64,000 nt of DNA from Aeromonas sobria (GCF_000820145.1 NZ_CDBW01000045.1:124001-188000); one strand, 5' to 3'; numbered from the stretch's first letter, positions 53,757 to 62,366 are shown. Notes: generated from the sequence alone by a model not told the origin. Numbers and translations are program-made.

Positions 53757-54233
53757 ATGGTTGAATCGATGAATCCTGCCTGCTCGGCTCTGGCTGAGCG
53801 TTATCTGTTATCCCTGCCGGTGGCAGCACGGGCTCGTCATGTCTCAGCGGACTACTTCTGTGCTGATGAACACAATGCCAACCTCTGTGCCGCGCTGGTG
53901 GTAGCAGGACGCAAGCGAGCGACCTGTAGCCTCGCTTACTGGTATCTGGAGAAGGGCGAGCGGATACCGGAACAGGGGGACTTGCTGGTGGTAACCGACT
54001 GGAGTGGTCTGCCCAAGGCGCTGGTTGAAATAGTCTCGGTCACCTTGTGCCCATTCGATGAGGTTGATGCTGCGTTTGCCGCCGAGGAAGGGGAGGGCGA
54101 TGGCTCTCTGGCTTGGTGGCGCGAGGCTCATAAGGCCTTCTTCGAGCGCGAGATGAAGGCGGAAGGAAGAGAATTTGATGAGCAAGCCACGCTGGTACAG
54201 GAGCGATTCCGAGTAGTGGCGCTGCCGCAGTAA
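53757..54233 (+). CDS. ASCH-domain protein
   Basis: A 158-residue protein with an ASCH (RNA-binding-like) beta-barrel. AGRKRATCSLAYWYLEKGE is the conserved loop with the basic pair, DLLVVTDWSG and IVSVTLCPFDEVD are strand motifs, and LAWWREAHKAFF is the typical helix. AAGGAG is 5 bases before ATG 53757; the in-frame ATG 53739 sits in the prfC terminator. The role is unknown; related proteins act on nucleotides or modified cytidine. Confidence 0.85.
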   Translation: MVESMNPACSALAERYLLSLPVAARARHVSADYFCADEHNANLCAALVVAGRKRATCSLAYWYLEKGERIPEQGDLLVVTDWSGLPKALVEIVSVTLCPFDEVDAAFAAEEGEGDGSLAWWREAHKAFFEREMKAEGREFDEQATLVQERFRVVALPQ

Positions 54234-54352
54234 AGGGGAATGGCGGCAATAAGGGCATTGCATGCAGGCTGGCAAGGCGATAGCTACCTGGAGATTGATT
54301 ACTGAATAAAAAAATAGGATAAATGATTTTGTTTTCAAAAGAGGAGATAAGG

Positions 54353-54691
54353 ATGTCCATTACCCAGCCCATCGAGGCACAGTTTGAGGCCTACAATGCC
54401 CACGACATCGACGCGTTTGTGGCCTGCTTTGCCGAAGATTTCAAAGGCTACCGGATGCCGACCGAAACCCCTTCCCTTGACGGCAGGGAGGCTCTGCGGG
54501 CCTTCTATGCCGCTCATCGTTTCAACAACCCTTTGCTCAAGGCCGAGCTTGTTGCCCGAACTCTGCTCGGCAACAAGGTGTTCGATCACGAGCTGATTTA
54601 TGGTCTCTCCCCTGAGCCCATTGAAAGCGTGGCGGTGTTCGAGGTGGAGGATGGTCTTATCAAGACCGCTTGGTTCTATTTCCCCTCATAA
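54353..54691 (+). CDS. NTF2-like (SnoaL-type) protein
   Basis: A 112-residue protein with the NTF2-like fold. IEAQFEAYNAHDIDAFVACF opens it, FKGYRMPTETPSLDGREALRAFY follows with the usual loop, and VAVFEVEDGLIKTAWFYFPS closes it. GAGGAG lies 6 bases before ATG 54353. Such proteins are small enzymes or binding domains; no substrate can be named. Confidence 0.82.
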   Translation: MSITQPIEAQFEAYNAHDIDAFVACFAEDFKGYRMPTETPSLDGREALRAFYAAHRFNNPLLKAELVARTLLGNKVFDHELIYGLSPEPIESVAVFEVEDGLIKTAWFYFPS

Positions 54692-54766
54692 ACTCGACAC
54701 TGTATTTGCCATACGGCCTCATCCGATTGCACGAGCACGTATAAGGAAGGGTCGCAAGGAGATGAC

Positions 54767-55216
54767 ATGCAGATTTTCCAGGCCACGTTGGCCCATCTTG
54801 AAGAAACCAGCCGTCTGTTTGATGCCTACCGGCAGTTCTATGGGCAAGCGCCTGACAGTGGTGAAGCAATCAGATTCATTAGGGCACGTCTTGACGTTGC
54901 CGATTCAGTCATCTTTCTGGCGTGGAACGAGGCGGGAGAGTGTACAGGTTTCGTCCAGTTGTATCCGGCATTCTCTTCAGTCGCGATGAAAAGGATGTGG
55001 TACCTCAATGATCTCTATGTGGCCGAGTCAGCTCGCCAGCAGGGGGTGGCAAGAGCACTTCTAAAACGGGTGGCCAGCTTTGCCGGGGAGACGGATGCCC
55101 TGACCGTCAAATTGGCGACTGCTGTATCCAACCATCATGCTAAATTACTTTATGAATCAGAGGGATATGAAAAGGTAACCGCCTTTGATCACTATACCCA
55201 GCTGGTTGGGGTGTGA
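54767..55216 (+). CDS. GNAT N-acetyltransferase
   Basis: A 149-residue acetyltransferase. LNDLYVAESARQQGVARALL is the acetyl-CoA loop (here QQGVA), and NHHAKLLYESEGYEK is the C-terminal motif. AAGGAG precedes the ATG. Monocistronic, followed by a hairpin. Substrate unknown. Confidence 0.85.
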   Translation: MQIFQATLAHLEETSRLFDAYRQFYGQAPDSGEAIRFIRARLDVADSVIFLAWNEAGECTGFVQLYPAFSSVAMKRMWYLNDLYVAESARQQGVARALLKRVASFAGETDALTVKLATAVSNHHAKLLYESEGYEKVTAFDHYTQLVGV

Positions 55217-55250
55217 CAGGTGTTTTTGTCGCTATCTATGTGGTGAATGG

Positions 55251-55279
55251 CGAGCCGCTCTTTAGGGAAGAGCGGCTCG
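55251..55279. terminator. Hairpin after the GNAT gene
   Basis: 12-bp stem CGAGCCGCTCTT / AAGAGCGGCTCG with loop TAGGG. No T run, but it lies between convergent genes. Confidence 0.6.
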
Positions 55280-55339
55280 AGTCAGTGGCCGCGATGTGAG
55301 GTTATCGGGCTCGTGGGCTATCAACAGATGTCCTGTATG

Positions 55340-55377
55340 GCCCCCTTCTCTCCTTACGGGAGAAGGGTTGGGGGGGG
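55340..55377. repeat. REP-like palindrome with G8 run
   Basis: CCCTTCTC-T-CC then TTAC and GG-GAGAAGGG form a hairpin, followed by eight G. This looks like a dispersed intergenic palindrome (REP/BIME type). Its copy number cannot be seen from one window. Confidence 0.5.
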
Positions 55378-55391
55378 AGTAGCGTCGATGG

Positions 55392-55853
55392 TTAGAAAGT
55401 GCGTAGCAATCGGGCTGGGTTGCCAGCATAGGTGCCAGGTACAGTGATGTCTCGGGTGACGACGGCTCCGGCACCGATGACGGCGCCCCGGCAGATGCGT
55501 ACCGGCAAAATGGTGGCATTGGAACCGATGCAGACCTCATCCTCAATGATGGTTTGGCCCCAGTGGGACGAGTCCGGGTCGGGGGTACCACTTTTGAACA
55601 GATCGTTGGCAAACATTACCCCGTGGCCGATAAAGCACTCCTCCCCGATGGTGACATGCTCGCAGATAAAGGTGTGCGACTGGACTCTGGTTGCGCAGCC
55701 AATGGTGACGTTGGCCTGTACTTCCACGAAGGGGCCGATAAAGACATCGTCAGCCAGAGTGCAGCCGTAGAGATTGACGGGTTCAACCAGTTTTACCCGC
55801 TCACCGAAGCTGACATTGTGGATGCCCGTGAGGTGGTGTGTCGGCTTGTTCAT
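55392..55853 (-). CDS. Hexapeptide-repeat acyltransferase
   Basis: A 153-residue left-handed beta-helix protein with repeated [LIV]-G-x4 units (VFIGPFVEVQANVTIG, HVTIGEECFIGHGVMFAN). The GAVIGAGAVVTRDI coil and NPARLLR tail match sugar O- or N-acyltransferases. ATG 55853 overlaps the upstream MarR-GNAT stop by 4 bases, so the two are coupled. The substrate is unknown; a cell-surface sugar is likely. Confidence 0.85.
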   Translation of the reverse strand: MNKPTHHLTGIHNVSFGERVKLVEPVNLYGCTLADDVFIGPFVEVQANVTIGCATRVQSHTFICEHVTIGEECFIGHGVMFANDLFKSGTPDPDSSHWGQTIIEDEVCIGSNATILPVRICRGAVIGAGAVVTRDITVPGTYAGNPARLLRTF

Positions 55854-56779
55854 GGCGCGTTCCTTTCTTTCAGATCTATCACCATGCAGATCTCGCAATC
55901 TCCGTGGCCGGTGCAGCCGAGTGGGCTGGGCAGGTGTACAAAGCCCAGTGATTCATAGAGGCTGGTGGCTTCCCGCAGCACCTCTGTGGTCTCCAGATAG
56001 CAGCGTTGATAGCCGAGTGCCCGCGCCTCATCGATCGCCTGCAAGACCAGCCGCTTGCCAAGGCCCAATCCGCGCAGGGCGGGCATAAAGTACATCTTCT
56101 GCAGTTCGCAGACCTGATCCTCTTCCCCCGCCAGCGGTGCGATACCGCCCCCGCCGAGAATGGTGCCATCGGGTCCTTCGATAACCCAGTAGCGGCTCTT
56201 CTCCCCCTGATAGCTTTGGGAGAGGGTGTCGAGATTGGGATCCGAGACCCCATAGCCCTTGTCGGCGGTGAGGCCATATTCGGCCGATACGGCGCGGATC
56301 ACCATGGCGATCTGGGGATTGTCCGCCGCCGTGATGGGGCGGATCTGGTAACCCTGCTGGCGGCGGGCGCGGGAGAGGGCGCTGCGATAGAGCCGCAACC
56401 CTTGCCACAGCTGTTCCCGCTCGGGCAGGCTCAACTGCGCCAGCATCTCCTCCATCGCAGCGTCCATCTCCAGGTGCAAGGTCAACAGCATGGCCTGGCC
56501 GTGTACGGTGAGGCGAGCCTCCTTGCTACGCCCGTCGGAGGGGTGCGGGTGCCAGCTGATCAGCTCCCGCTCGGCGAGGCGTGCCAGCGGGCGGCTGGCA
56601 TTGGATTTGTCGATGTGCAGTTTTTCTGCCAGCTGCTGGTTGGTGGCAGGGGCGTTTTCCAGCTCGATCAGCAGGTGAGCTTCGATGGGGGTGAGGGCCA
56701 GATTGCCGCACTGCTGGGAGAGCATGCCGAGTTCGCGGACCAGATCGCGCGACAGGGCGCGCAGGGGACGGGGATCCAT
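55850..56779 (-). CDS. MarR-GNAT fusion regulator/acetyltransferase
   Basis: A 309-residue fusion. A MarR winged-helix domain (about 1-140; NQQLAEKLHIDKSNASRPLARL is the recognition helix region) is followed by a GNAT domain (about 142-305) with FMPALRGLGLGKRLV as the acetyl-CoA loop. The N-terminal half carries DPSDGR-like HPSDGRSKEARLT, the wing. Two GTTG-N7-CAAC dyads flank its promoter, which suggests autorepression. It is first in a two-gene operon with the hexapeptide acyltransferase. Confidence 0.88.
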   Translation of the reverse strand: MDPRPLRALSRDLVRELGMLSQQCGNLALTPIEAHLLIELENAPATNQQLAEKLHIDKSNASRPLARLAERELISWHPHPSDGRSKEARLTVHGQAMLLTLHLEMDAAMEEMLAQLSLPEREQLWQGLRLYRSALSRARRQQGYQIRPITAADNPQIAMVIRAVSAEYGLTADKGYGVSDPNLDTLSQSYQGEKSRYWVIEGPDGTILGGGGIAPLAGEEDQVCELQKMYFMPALRGLGLGKRLVLQAIDEARALGYQRCYLETTEVLREATSLYESLGFVHLPSPLGCTGHGDCEICMVIDLKERNAP

Positions 56780-56797
56780 ATCGTGGGTTCCTTTTTA

Positions 56798-56842
56798 GTT
56801 GTGCATGACAACCAATATAGTATGAAGGTTGTAATGCGCAAC
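56798..56842 (-). promoter_or_regulatory. Paired MarR operators around the marR-gnat promoter
   Basis: Two dyads with the same pattern GTTG-N7-CAAC lie at 56798-56812 and 56828-56842, exactly 30 bp apart. On the minus strand a -10 TATATT lies between them, 16 bp after a TTGCGC inside the distal dyad. Repression by occupying both sites is inferred. Confidence 0.6.
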
Positions 56843-56874
56843 CTTTTTAACGCCATGGTTGCACCAATGGCGAA

Positions 56875-56896
56875 CGGCAGCCAAGAGGGGCTGCCG
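56875..56896 (-). terminator. Hairpin after mdtH
   Basis: 8-bp stem CGGCAGCC / GGCTGCCG with loop AAGAGG. The T run on the minus strand is poor. Confidence 0.5.
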
Positions 56897-56912
56897 CAGG
56901 CAAGGTGGTTCG

Positions 56913-58109
56913 TCAGGCGGCGGCTCTGATGGCCAGTTCCGGGCGGCGGGAGAAGCAGCGGGCGAGCAGCAGCATGGTGGCAACGCCAATGGTGCCCAGC
57001 ACCAGCCAGGGCAGGGCCGGTTGTCCCTGTTGCAGCGAGAAGTCATAGAGGGAGCCGCCGCCCACATAGCCGGTCATGCCTCCCAGCGCCAGCCCGAGGC
57101 GGCTGAAGCCCATGTAGCTGCCACGGGCATTGGGGTTGGCGAGCTTGGTCATCAGGGTCTCCCGCGCCGGTTCACAGATGATGATCCCCAGATAGAAGCA
57201 GGCCAGCAGTACGAAGATGCCGGAGAGGGTGCTGACAAACGCGACCAGCCCGATCCCCACCGTCATCAGCAGGATACCGGCCATCAGTCGGCTCTCCAGC
57301 CGATAGCGCCGCTCACTGAAACGGGCGATGGGGTAGAGCAGTGCCAGCGACAGCGCTGTTTCGAGGCTGTACATCCAGCCTACCGCCGTGGTGGTGCCGG
57401 CCAGTTGCTTGACCAGGATCGGGAAGATCAGCATCACCTGCACCCACAGCATGTAATAGCCGCTCAGGATCAGCACCAGCCGGCAGAAGGCGCGATCCGC
57501 CAGTACCTTGCCGAGCCCTTCCCGCATCGGGGTCGGTTTGACGGAGATGCGGTAGGCGGGCAGCAGGGTCCAGTTGCACAGGGCGGCCAAAGTGAAGAGC
57601 CCGGCCCCCAGCAGGCAGACATAGGTGAAGTCGAAGCGCAGCAGCCAGCTGCCGAGCAGCGCGCCGGTCACGGCTCCTGCGCTTTCGAGCATCATCAGCA
57701 GGGAGATAAAGCGGCTCCGTTCACGGGGGCGGGTGAACTTGATCACCAGCGCTGCCCGTGGCGGGTCGAACAGGCAGCCGCCGAGGCCGGATAGAAAACA
57801 GGAGAAGATCAGCATGGCGCCGCTGTCGGCCCAAGCCAGGGTGGCGAAGCCCACCGCCCGCAACAGCATGCCGGTGACGATGAGCGGGCGGGCCCCGAAG
57901 CGGTCAGCCAGTGAACCACCGAAGATCCCCAGCCCCTGCTGGGTCAGCTGACGCAGACCAAGAGCCAGCCCCACCAGACCGGCCGCCCAGCCTAGCTGAT
58001 CGACGAAGCGCAGACTGATCATCGGCATCACCACAAAGAACCCTAGGATCACCAGGGTGGTATCCAATGCCAGAAACCAGCGTCCCCAAAACCTTGCCCT
58101 ATCGACCAT
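56913..58109 (-). CDS. mdtH: MFS multidrug efflux transporter MdtH
   Basis: A 12-helix major facilitator of 398 residues. It follows E. coli MdtH closely: GFFVVMPMISLRFVDQLGWAA, LRQLTQQGLGIFGG, ADRFGA (motif A) and FDPPRAALV are recognisable. It exports fluoroquinolone-type compounds in E. coli; the substrate here is inferred. It is divergent from a LysR gene with an inverted repeat in the short intergenic region. Confidence 0.92.
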   Translation of the reverse strand: MVDRARFWGRWFLALDTTLVILGFFVVMPMISLRFVDQLGWAAGLVGLALGLRQLTQQGLGIFGGSLADRFGARPLIVTGMLLRAVGFATLAWADSGAMLIFSCFLSGLGGCLFDPPRAALVIKFTRPRERSRFISLLMMLESAGAVTGALLGSWLLRFDFTYVCLLGAGLFTLAALCNWTLLPAYRISVKPTPMREGLGKVLADRAFCRLVLILSGYYMLWVQVMLIFPILVKQLAGTTTAVGWMYSLETALSLALLYPIARFSERRYRLESRLMAGILLMTVGIGLVAFVSTLSGIFVLLACFYLGIIICEPARETLMTKLANPNARGSYMGFSRLGLALGGMTGYVGGGSLYDFSLQQGQPALPWLVLGTIGVATMLLLARCFSRRPELAIRAAA

Positions 58110-58154
58110 AACGCCCTCTCATTAACAGATACCTTCATTCTGGAGAGGGTTTAG

Positions 58155-58183
58155 ATATAGTGGTAGACGACAACTACCTATAT
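58155..58183. promoter_or_regulatory. Inverted repeat between mdtH and lysR-type gene
   Basis: ATATAGTGGTAG at 58155-58166 against CTACCTATAT at 58174-58183 forms an imperfect dyad with a two-base insertion. It lies in the 92-bp divergent promoter region, the usual place for a LysR operator. Confidence 0.5.
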
Positions 58184-58201
58184 TTCATATCAGGATTATT
58201 T

Positions 58202-59095
58202 ATGTCTATGGATCTGGACGATCTGCAACTGCTGCTGGATGTCGCCGAGCTGGGCAGTTTTAGTCAGGCAGCGGCTATTCGTAGTTGGTCGCAGCCACTG
58301 GTCAGCCAACGCATTGCCCAGCTCGAACTCAGTCTCGGGTCGCCGCTGTTTCAGCGCCATCGGCGCGGGGTGACGCCGACCCGTGCCTGCGAGCAGTTTC
58401 TGCCATCGGCCCGTTCGGCACTGGCCACCCTGAATGAGGGGCGACTGGCACTGCAGGGGGCACCAGCCTTGCCTTGCATCCGTCTTGCCAGCTTACCCTC
58501 CCTCACCGCTGTGGTATTCGGTTCCTTGTTGATGGAGCTGGTGGACGAGGCGTTCGAGATCCGCTGCACCACGGATCACTCCGGGGTCATCATGCAAGAG
58601 TTATTGACCGGGGTGACCGATATCGGCTTTGTGCTCAAGTGTCCGCCGGTTGCAGGCCTGCAGATGGAGCTGCTCTGTTGTTCCCCCATCATTGCTATCG
58701 CCTCGCCACTGCACCCACTGGCGGGGCGCCCGGGTCTGACCCTGCAGGATATCGCCGATCAGCGGTTGGCACCCCAGGTGTGGGGCCCCGGTTGTGATTC
58801 CTTTATCCAGCAGTTGCGGCGACTGCGGCGGGCGGCAAGCCCCCTGCATGCGGTGCAGCCCGCCAGTGCGGCGCGGGATCTGGCGCTGGAGCACGGTTTT
58901 ATCACCCTGATGCCGGAGCTGGCCATCAAGCGGGATCTGGAGGTGGGTCGACTGGTCAGGCTCGATGTGCGTAATTTGCCGCAGGATCACTGGGACGTGA
59001 TGATGGCCTGGCGCGGCGGAAAACGGCCCAATCCGGCCCGGGAAGCTGTGCTGGCCACCGCTCGTTCGCTGGCCAAACGCTGGCGTAATGAGTAG
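58202..59095 (+). CDS. LysR-family transcriptional regulator
   Basis: A 297-residue regulator. The winged helix-turn-helix is at the N-terminus (DLDDLQLLLDVAELGSFSQA, then SQPLVSQRIAQLE). The LysR substrate domain follows. ATG 58202 has AGGA 6 bases upstream; the longer in-frame start is not needed. Divergent from mdtH, so it may control the efflux pump in response to an unknown ligand. Confidence 0.9.
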   Translation: MSMDLDDLQLLLDVAELGSFSQAAAIRSWSQPLVSQRIAQLELSLGSPLFQRHRRGVTPTRACEQFLPSARSALATLNEGRLALQGAPALPCIRLASLPSLTAVVFGSLLMELVDEAFEIRCTTDHSGVIMQELLTGVTDIGFVLKCPPVAGLQMELLCCSPIIAIASPLHPLAGRPGLTLQDIADQRLAPQVWGPGCDSFIQQLRRLRRAASPLHAVQPASAARDLALEHGFITLMPELAIKRDLEVGRLVRLDVRNLPQDHWDVMMAWRGGKRPNPAREAVLATARSLAKRWRNE

Positions 59096-59098
59096 AAA

Positions 59099-59120
59099 GG
59101 TGCGGGACAATGCCCGCACC
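59099..59120. terminator. Hairpin between lysR-type gene and ahyB
   Basis: 8-bp stem GGTGCGGG / CCCGCACC with loop ACAATG, between convergent genes. T runs are weak. Confidence 0.55.
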
Positions 59121-59127
59121 GGATGAC

Positions 59128-60903
59128 TCAGTAGCTGGCCTTGAGGGTCACGCCACTGAACGCTGCAAACCCTGACAGCTGCACATGCCAGGTGCCCGCC
59201 TTGGGATTGGTGAATGAGCAGCTTTCGTTATTGCCACCCTGGTAGGGACGGCAGTCGTAACTGCTGCTAGTGGGGGCGCTGCCAAAGCGGACGTAAAGGT
59301 CGGCATCACCGGTGCCGCCGCTGCTATTGATCTGCAGTGACTTGGTGCCCGCCGGTACGGTCAGGGTGTAGTTGAGCTTGCCTCCCTTGCTGGCGGCGAG
59401 GTTGCTCAGCGGCACGCCGTTTTGCAGCACGTTGTCGCTCGGTGGCGGCGTGGTGCCGCAGCTGGCATCGACCCCGACGGTCTGGAAGGCGCGCGCTACA
59501 TCCGCCTGGCTGTAACCCAGATCGGCGGTCGCCCGGCTGACGCCACAGGCCCCTTGCTGGTAGTTGGTGTTGGCGCCCCAGTAGAGGCGGTTGGCCAGCA
59601 CGAACACTTCAAACGCCTTGCGGGTGTTCCAGCCGCTGCTGGTGGCGAGCAGGTAGAAGGCGCGGTTGTAGACCCCGGAGCTGTGGTGTACATCCATCCC
59701 CTCCTGATAATCGGCCGCATGACCGATGGAGTTGCCATCCCGGGTTGGATCCTCGAAGTAGCGCAGGGAGCCGTTGCCCTTGAAGATCTGGGCGCCGACC
59801 AGCCAGTCGTTGCTCCCCTTCATGTAGAACTCGGCCGCTTCCCCTGCCATGTCGGAGAAGGCCTCGTTGATGCCACCGGATTGTCCCGAGTAAACCAGCC
59901 CGGAGTTCTGTTCTGTGAAGCCGTGGCTCACTTCGTGGGCTGCCACATCCAGGCTCACCAGCGGGTGGAAGGTGGTGGCGCCGTCACCAAAGGTCATCTG
60001 GCTGCCATCCCAGAAGGCGTTCTCGTAATTCTTGCTGTAGTGAACCCGCATCTTCAGTTTGAAGGTCAATGGTGCCGTGTTGTACCAGTTGCGGTACATG
60101 TCGAACACCACGTTGCCGAAGTAGTGGGCGTCGTTGAGGGGCGAGTAGGCGCCGTTGATCTCCTTGACCCGGTTTTCCGGGCAGGTGAACTGGTGGATGG
60201 TACCGCCTGTGGTGGCGTGGTTGAGGTTGATGGTATCGACGTTGGGGCTGGTCATCCGGCAGTTGTCATCGACTATCAGCGGGCCAAAGTCAGTGCCATA
60301 GAAGTATTTGCCGGTCTTGATGTTGCCCCCGGGGCCGCTGGCGTCCTTGTGGTTGATCCCCTCCCAGCGTTTGAGCTCTTCACCGCTCTGGGCATCGAGA
60401 ATGACGAAGGGGCGGCTCGGCTTGTCACCTTCCGCGATGAAGGAGACCTGATAGACCAGCCGGGCCAGCCCGTTCTCGTCCTGCATCACGTAGAGTTTGA
60501 CCTGCTCGTTGCTCCCCTTGCTGCCCGCCTTGGCCTTGCTGGCGGCATCCTGTGGCGAGAGAGTGGTGGCCGGGCTTGCCACATCCTGATCGATCTGGCG
60601 CAGCATGCGCCCGCTGGCCTGTTGCAGTTGGCCGTTCAGGCTCTTGTCAGTCACTACCCCCTGACCCATCACCGGGATGCCGTTCCAGACCTGCTCGTAG
60701 CGGATCCGCTGCTGTCCGTTGGGCAGTTTGACCACCCGCACCTGACGAAACTCGCCATCTTCCAGCTGCAGGGTGCCGCTCGCGGCACTGAGGCCGGTCA
60801 TGGCCCGGATGCCGTTTGCCGTTACGTTGATCTCTACTTCTTGCGCTGCCAGTGCGGCGCCTCCCCAGCAGGCCAGCACAACGGCCAGATAAATTTTATT
60901 CAT
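59128..60903 (-). CDS. ahyB: Secreted M4 elastase (vibriolysin-type)
   Basis: Extracellular zinc metalloprotease of 591 residues. It has a signal peptide (1-20, ending ALAA), an FTP/PepSY propeptide (about 21-185), a thermolysin-type catalytic domain and a C-terminal PPC domain (about 490-591). The zinc motif HEVSH is H323, E324, H327 with third ligand E347 in GGINEAFSD. Length and layout match A. hydrophila elastase AhyB, which is exported by type II secretion. AAGGAAAGAAG precedes ATG 60903. A lux-box-like dyad lies 86 bp upstream. It is a recognised virulence-associated exoprotease of Aeromonas. Confidence 0.92.
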   Translation of the reverse strand: MNKIYLAVVLACWGGAALAAQEVEINVTANGIRAMTGLSAASGTLQLEDGEFRQVRVVKLPNGQQRIRYEQVWNGIPVMGQGVVTDKSLNGQLQQASGRMLRQIDQDVASPATTLSPQDAASKAKAGSKGSNEQVKLYVMQDENGLARLVYQVSFIAEGDKPSRPFVILDAQSGEELKRWEGINHKDASGPGGNIKTGKYFYGTDFGPLIVDDNCRMTSPNVDTINLNHATTGGTIHQFTCPENRVKEINGAYSPLNDAHYFGNVVFDMYRNWYNTAPLTFKLKMRVHYSKNYENAFWDGSQMTFGDGATTFHPLVSLDVAAHEVSHGFTEQNSGLVYSGQSGGINEAFSDMAGEAAEFYMKGSNDWLVGAQIFKGNGSLRYFEDPTRDGNSIGHAADYQEGMDVHHSSGVYNRAFYLLATSSGWNTRKAFEVFVLANRLYWGANTNYQQGACGVSRATADLGYSQADVARAFQTVGVDASCGTTPPPSDNVLQNGVPLSNLAASKGGKLNYTLTVPAGTKSLQINSSGGTGDADLYVRFGSAPTSSSYDCRPYQGGNNESCSFTNPKAGTWHVQLSGFAAFSGVTLKASY

Positions 60904-61250
60904 CTCTTCTTTCCTTAAATCGATGAGGTTGATGAACCGACCCATGGTCGGGCGCTTTGAAGCTAGTGCCGGTGAGGGAAAGTGCCCCCTGTCAAATGTG
61001 ACAGCGCAGCACAAAGGGGTAGCAGGATCTGCCAAAGTGCCTCTTGGGGGCATTCGTCGGCATCATGTGGAGAGCATCATCCTGTTTCAGTCACTCCCCT
61101 TTCTCTTTTGAGGGAGGCGCAAACTTGCGCTGCCACCCTCTGCGGGATCTGCCGGAAGATCGCGCTAAAAGTGGTTGGCGTGACCAGTAGCAATTGGCTA
61201 CATTGGGTGGCTGGTTCGCTATTTGAACACTGATTTGAAAGGAGAATCCC
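60904..61250. promoter_or_regulatory. Divergent ahyB-GNAT intergenic region
   Basis: 347 bp without a gene. The clearest element is CTGTCA-AATG-TGACAG at 60989-61004. It satisfies the lux-box core CTG-N10-CAG. On the minus strand its centre is about 43 bp before the start site implied by a weak -10 at 60960-60965. Other positions show no strong signal. Confidence 0.5.
60989..61004 (-). promoter_or_regulatory. Lux-box-like palindrome upstream of ahyB
   Basis: CTGTCAAATGTGACAG is a perfect 6-bp dyad and fits CTG-N10-CAG. LuxR-type regulators such as AhyR of Aeromonas bind this core. The link is inference. Confidence 0.5.
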
Positions 61251-61805
61251 ATGTTTTCATGGCAGTTGGACGATGAGCTTGCACTGCTCTTCTTGCAGCC
61301 CGATATGGCGAGCGAACTGTTTGCCCTCTGCAATAACAACCGGGAGTACCTCTCCCAGTGGCTGCCCTGGCCGCCGCTGATCCAGCGCCCCGTCGACAGC
61401 GCCCTCTTCATTCGCAGTGCCATCGAGAAGTTTGCCCGGGGCGAGGGGCTCACCACTGCCATCGAGTATCAGGGGGAGGTGGTGGGTGTCATCGGTTACA
61501 ACAGCATCGATCACGATCTTGGCAAGGTGGTTATCGGTTACTGGCTGGCGGAGCGCTGGCAGGGCAACGGCATCATCACCCGGGCCTGTCAGGCCTTGAT
61601 CCATCACGCCTTTGAGGAGATGGGGATGGAGAAGGTGGAGATCAGCGCTGCTACCGATAACGAGCCCAGCAGAGCCGTCTGTGAACGGCTCGGCATGCAG
61701 CAGGAGGGGGTGACCCGGCGCGCAGAGCGGTTGGGCAACCGGATTGTGGACCACGCTCACTACAGCCTGTTGCGCGATGAGTGGCTAAGTCAGAGGGAGA
61801 TATGA
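61251..61805 (+). CDS. GNAT acetyltransferase (RimJ/RimL-like)
   Basis: A 184-residue GNAT of the RimJ/RimL subgroup. Motifs are LSQWLPWPP near the N-terminus and YWLAERWQGNGIITRAC as the acetyl-CoA loop, then ATDNEPSRAVCERLGMQQEG. AAGGAG precedes the ATG. The stop overlaps the next start (ATATGATG), so this gene and rimJ are coupled. The target may be a ribosomal protein or an antibiotic-like amine. Confidence 0.82.
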   Translation: MFSWQLDDELALLFLQPDMASELFALCNNNREYLSQWLPWPPLIQRPVDSALFIRSAIEKFARGEGLTTAIEYQGEVVGVIGYNSIDHDLGKVVIGYWLAERWQGNGIITRACQALIHHAFEEMGMEKVEISAATDNEPSRAVCERLGMQQEGVTRRAERLGNRIVDHAHYSLLRDEWLSQREI

Positions 61806-62356
61806 TGGTGCTGCCACATATCAAGACGGCCCGTAGCCATCTGACCATACTGTCGCCGGATCAGGCCCCCATGATGCTCGACTTCTACCGGCGTAACCGC
61901 GCTCATCTCGCCCCTTGGGAGCCATTGCGGGACGAGCACTTTTATACCCTCTCTTACTGGCATGCCCGGCTGCAGGACAGTTACAGCCAGTTCTTCAACG
62001 GCACTGGCGTCAGTCTGGTGGCGCTGGATCCGACAGGGGAGCGGGTAATCGCCACCTGCAATTTCAGCAATATTCTGATGGGCGTCTTCAAGGCGTGTCA
62101 TCTGGGCTACGCCATCGACCAGCAACAGCAGGGGCAGGGGATAATGCGGGAAGTGCTATCTGCGGGTATCGACTATCTGTTTCGGGAGCATGGCCTGCAC
62201 CGGATCATGGCCTGCTATATGCCGGTGAACCAGCGCAGCGGCGCGCTGCTGGAGCGGCTCGGTTTCGAGCGGGAAGGGTTCGCGCGCGAGTATCTGATGA
62301 TCAATGGCCGCTGGGAGGATCACATCCTCACCTCCCTCATTAATCCCGAGTCCTGA
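61802..62356 (+). CDS. rimJ: Ribosomal protein S5 alanine N-acetyltransferase RimJ
   Basis: GNAT enzyme that acetylates the N-terminal alanine of S5. It has about 184 residues. NRAHLAPWEPLRDEHFYTLSY, NFSNILMGVFKACHLGYAID, QQGQGIM and RIMACYMPVNQRSGALLERLGFEREGFA match E. coli RimJ. Start ATG 61802 or 61805. It follows another GNAT gene with overlap, and mdtH lies nearby, as it does in E. coli. Confidence 0.9.
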   Translation: MMVLPHIKTARSHLTILSPDQAPMMLDFYRRNRAHLAPWEPLRDEHFYTLSYWHARLQDSYSQFFNGTGVSLVALDPTGERVIATCNFSNILMGVFKACHLGYAIDQQQQGQGIMREVLSAGIDYLFREHGLHRIMACYMPVNQRSGALLERLGFEREGFAREYLMINGRWEDHILTSLINPES

Positions 62357-62366
62357 TCAACAGATA

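Noticed and set aside
59422..60918. A 498-codon frame antisense to the elastase gene
   Set aside because: The elastase is unmistakable; the other frame has no recognisable domain.
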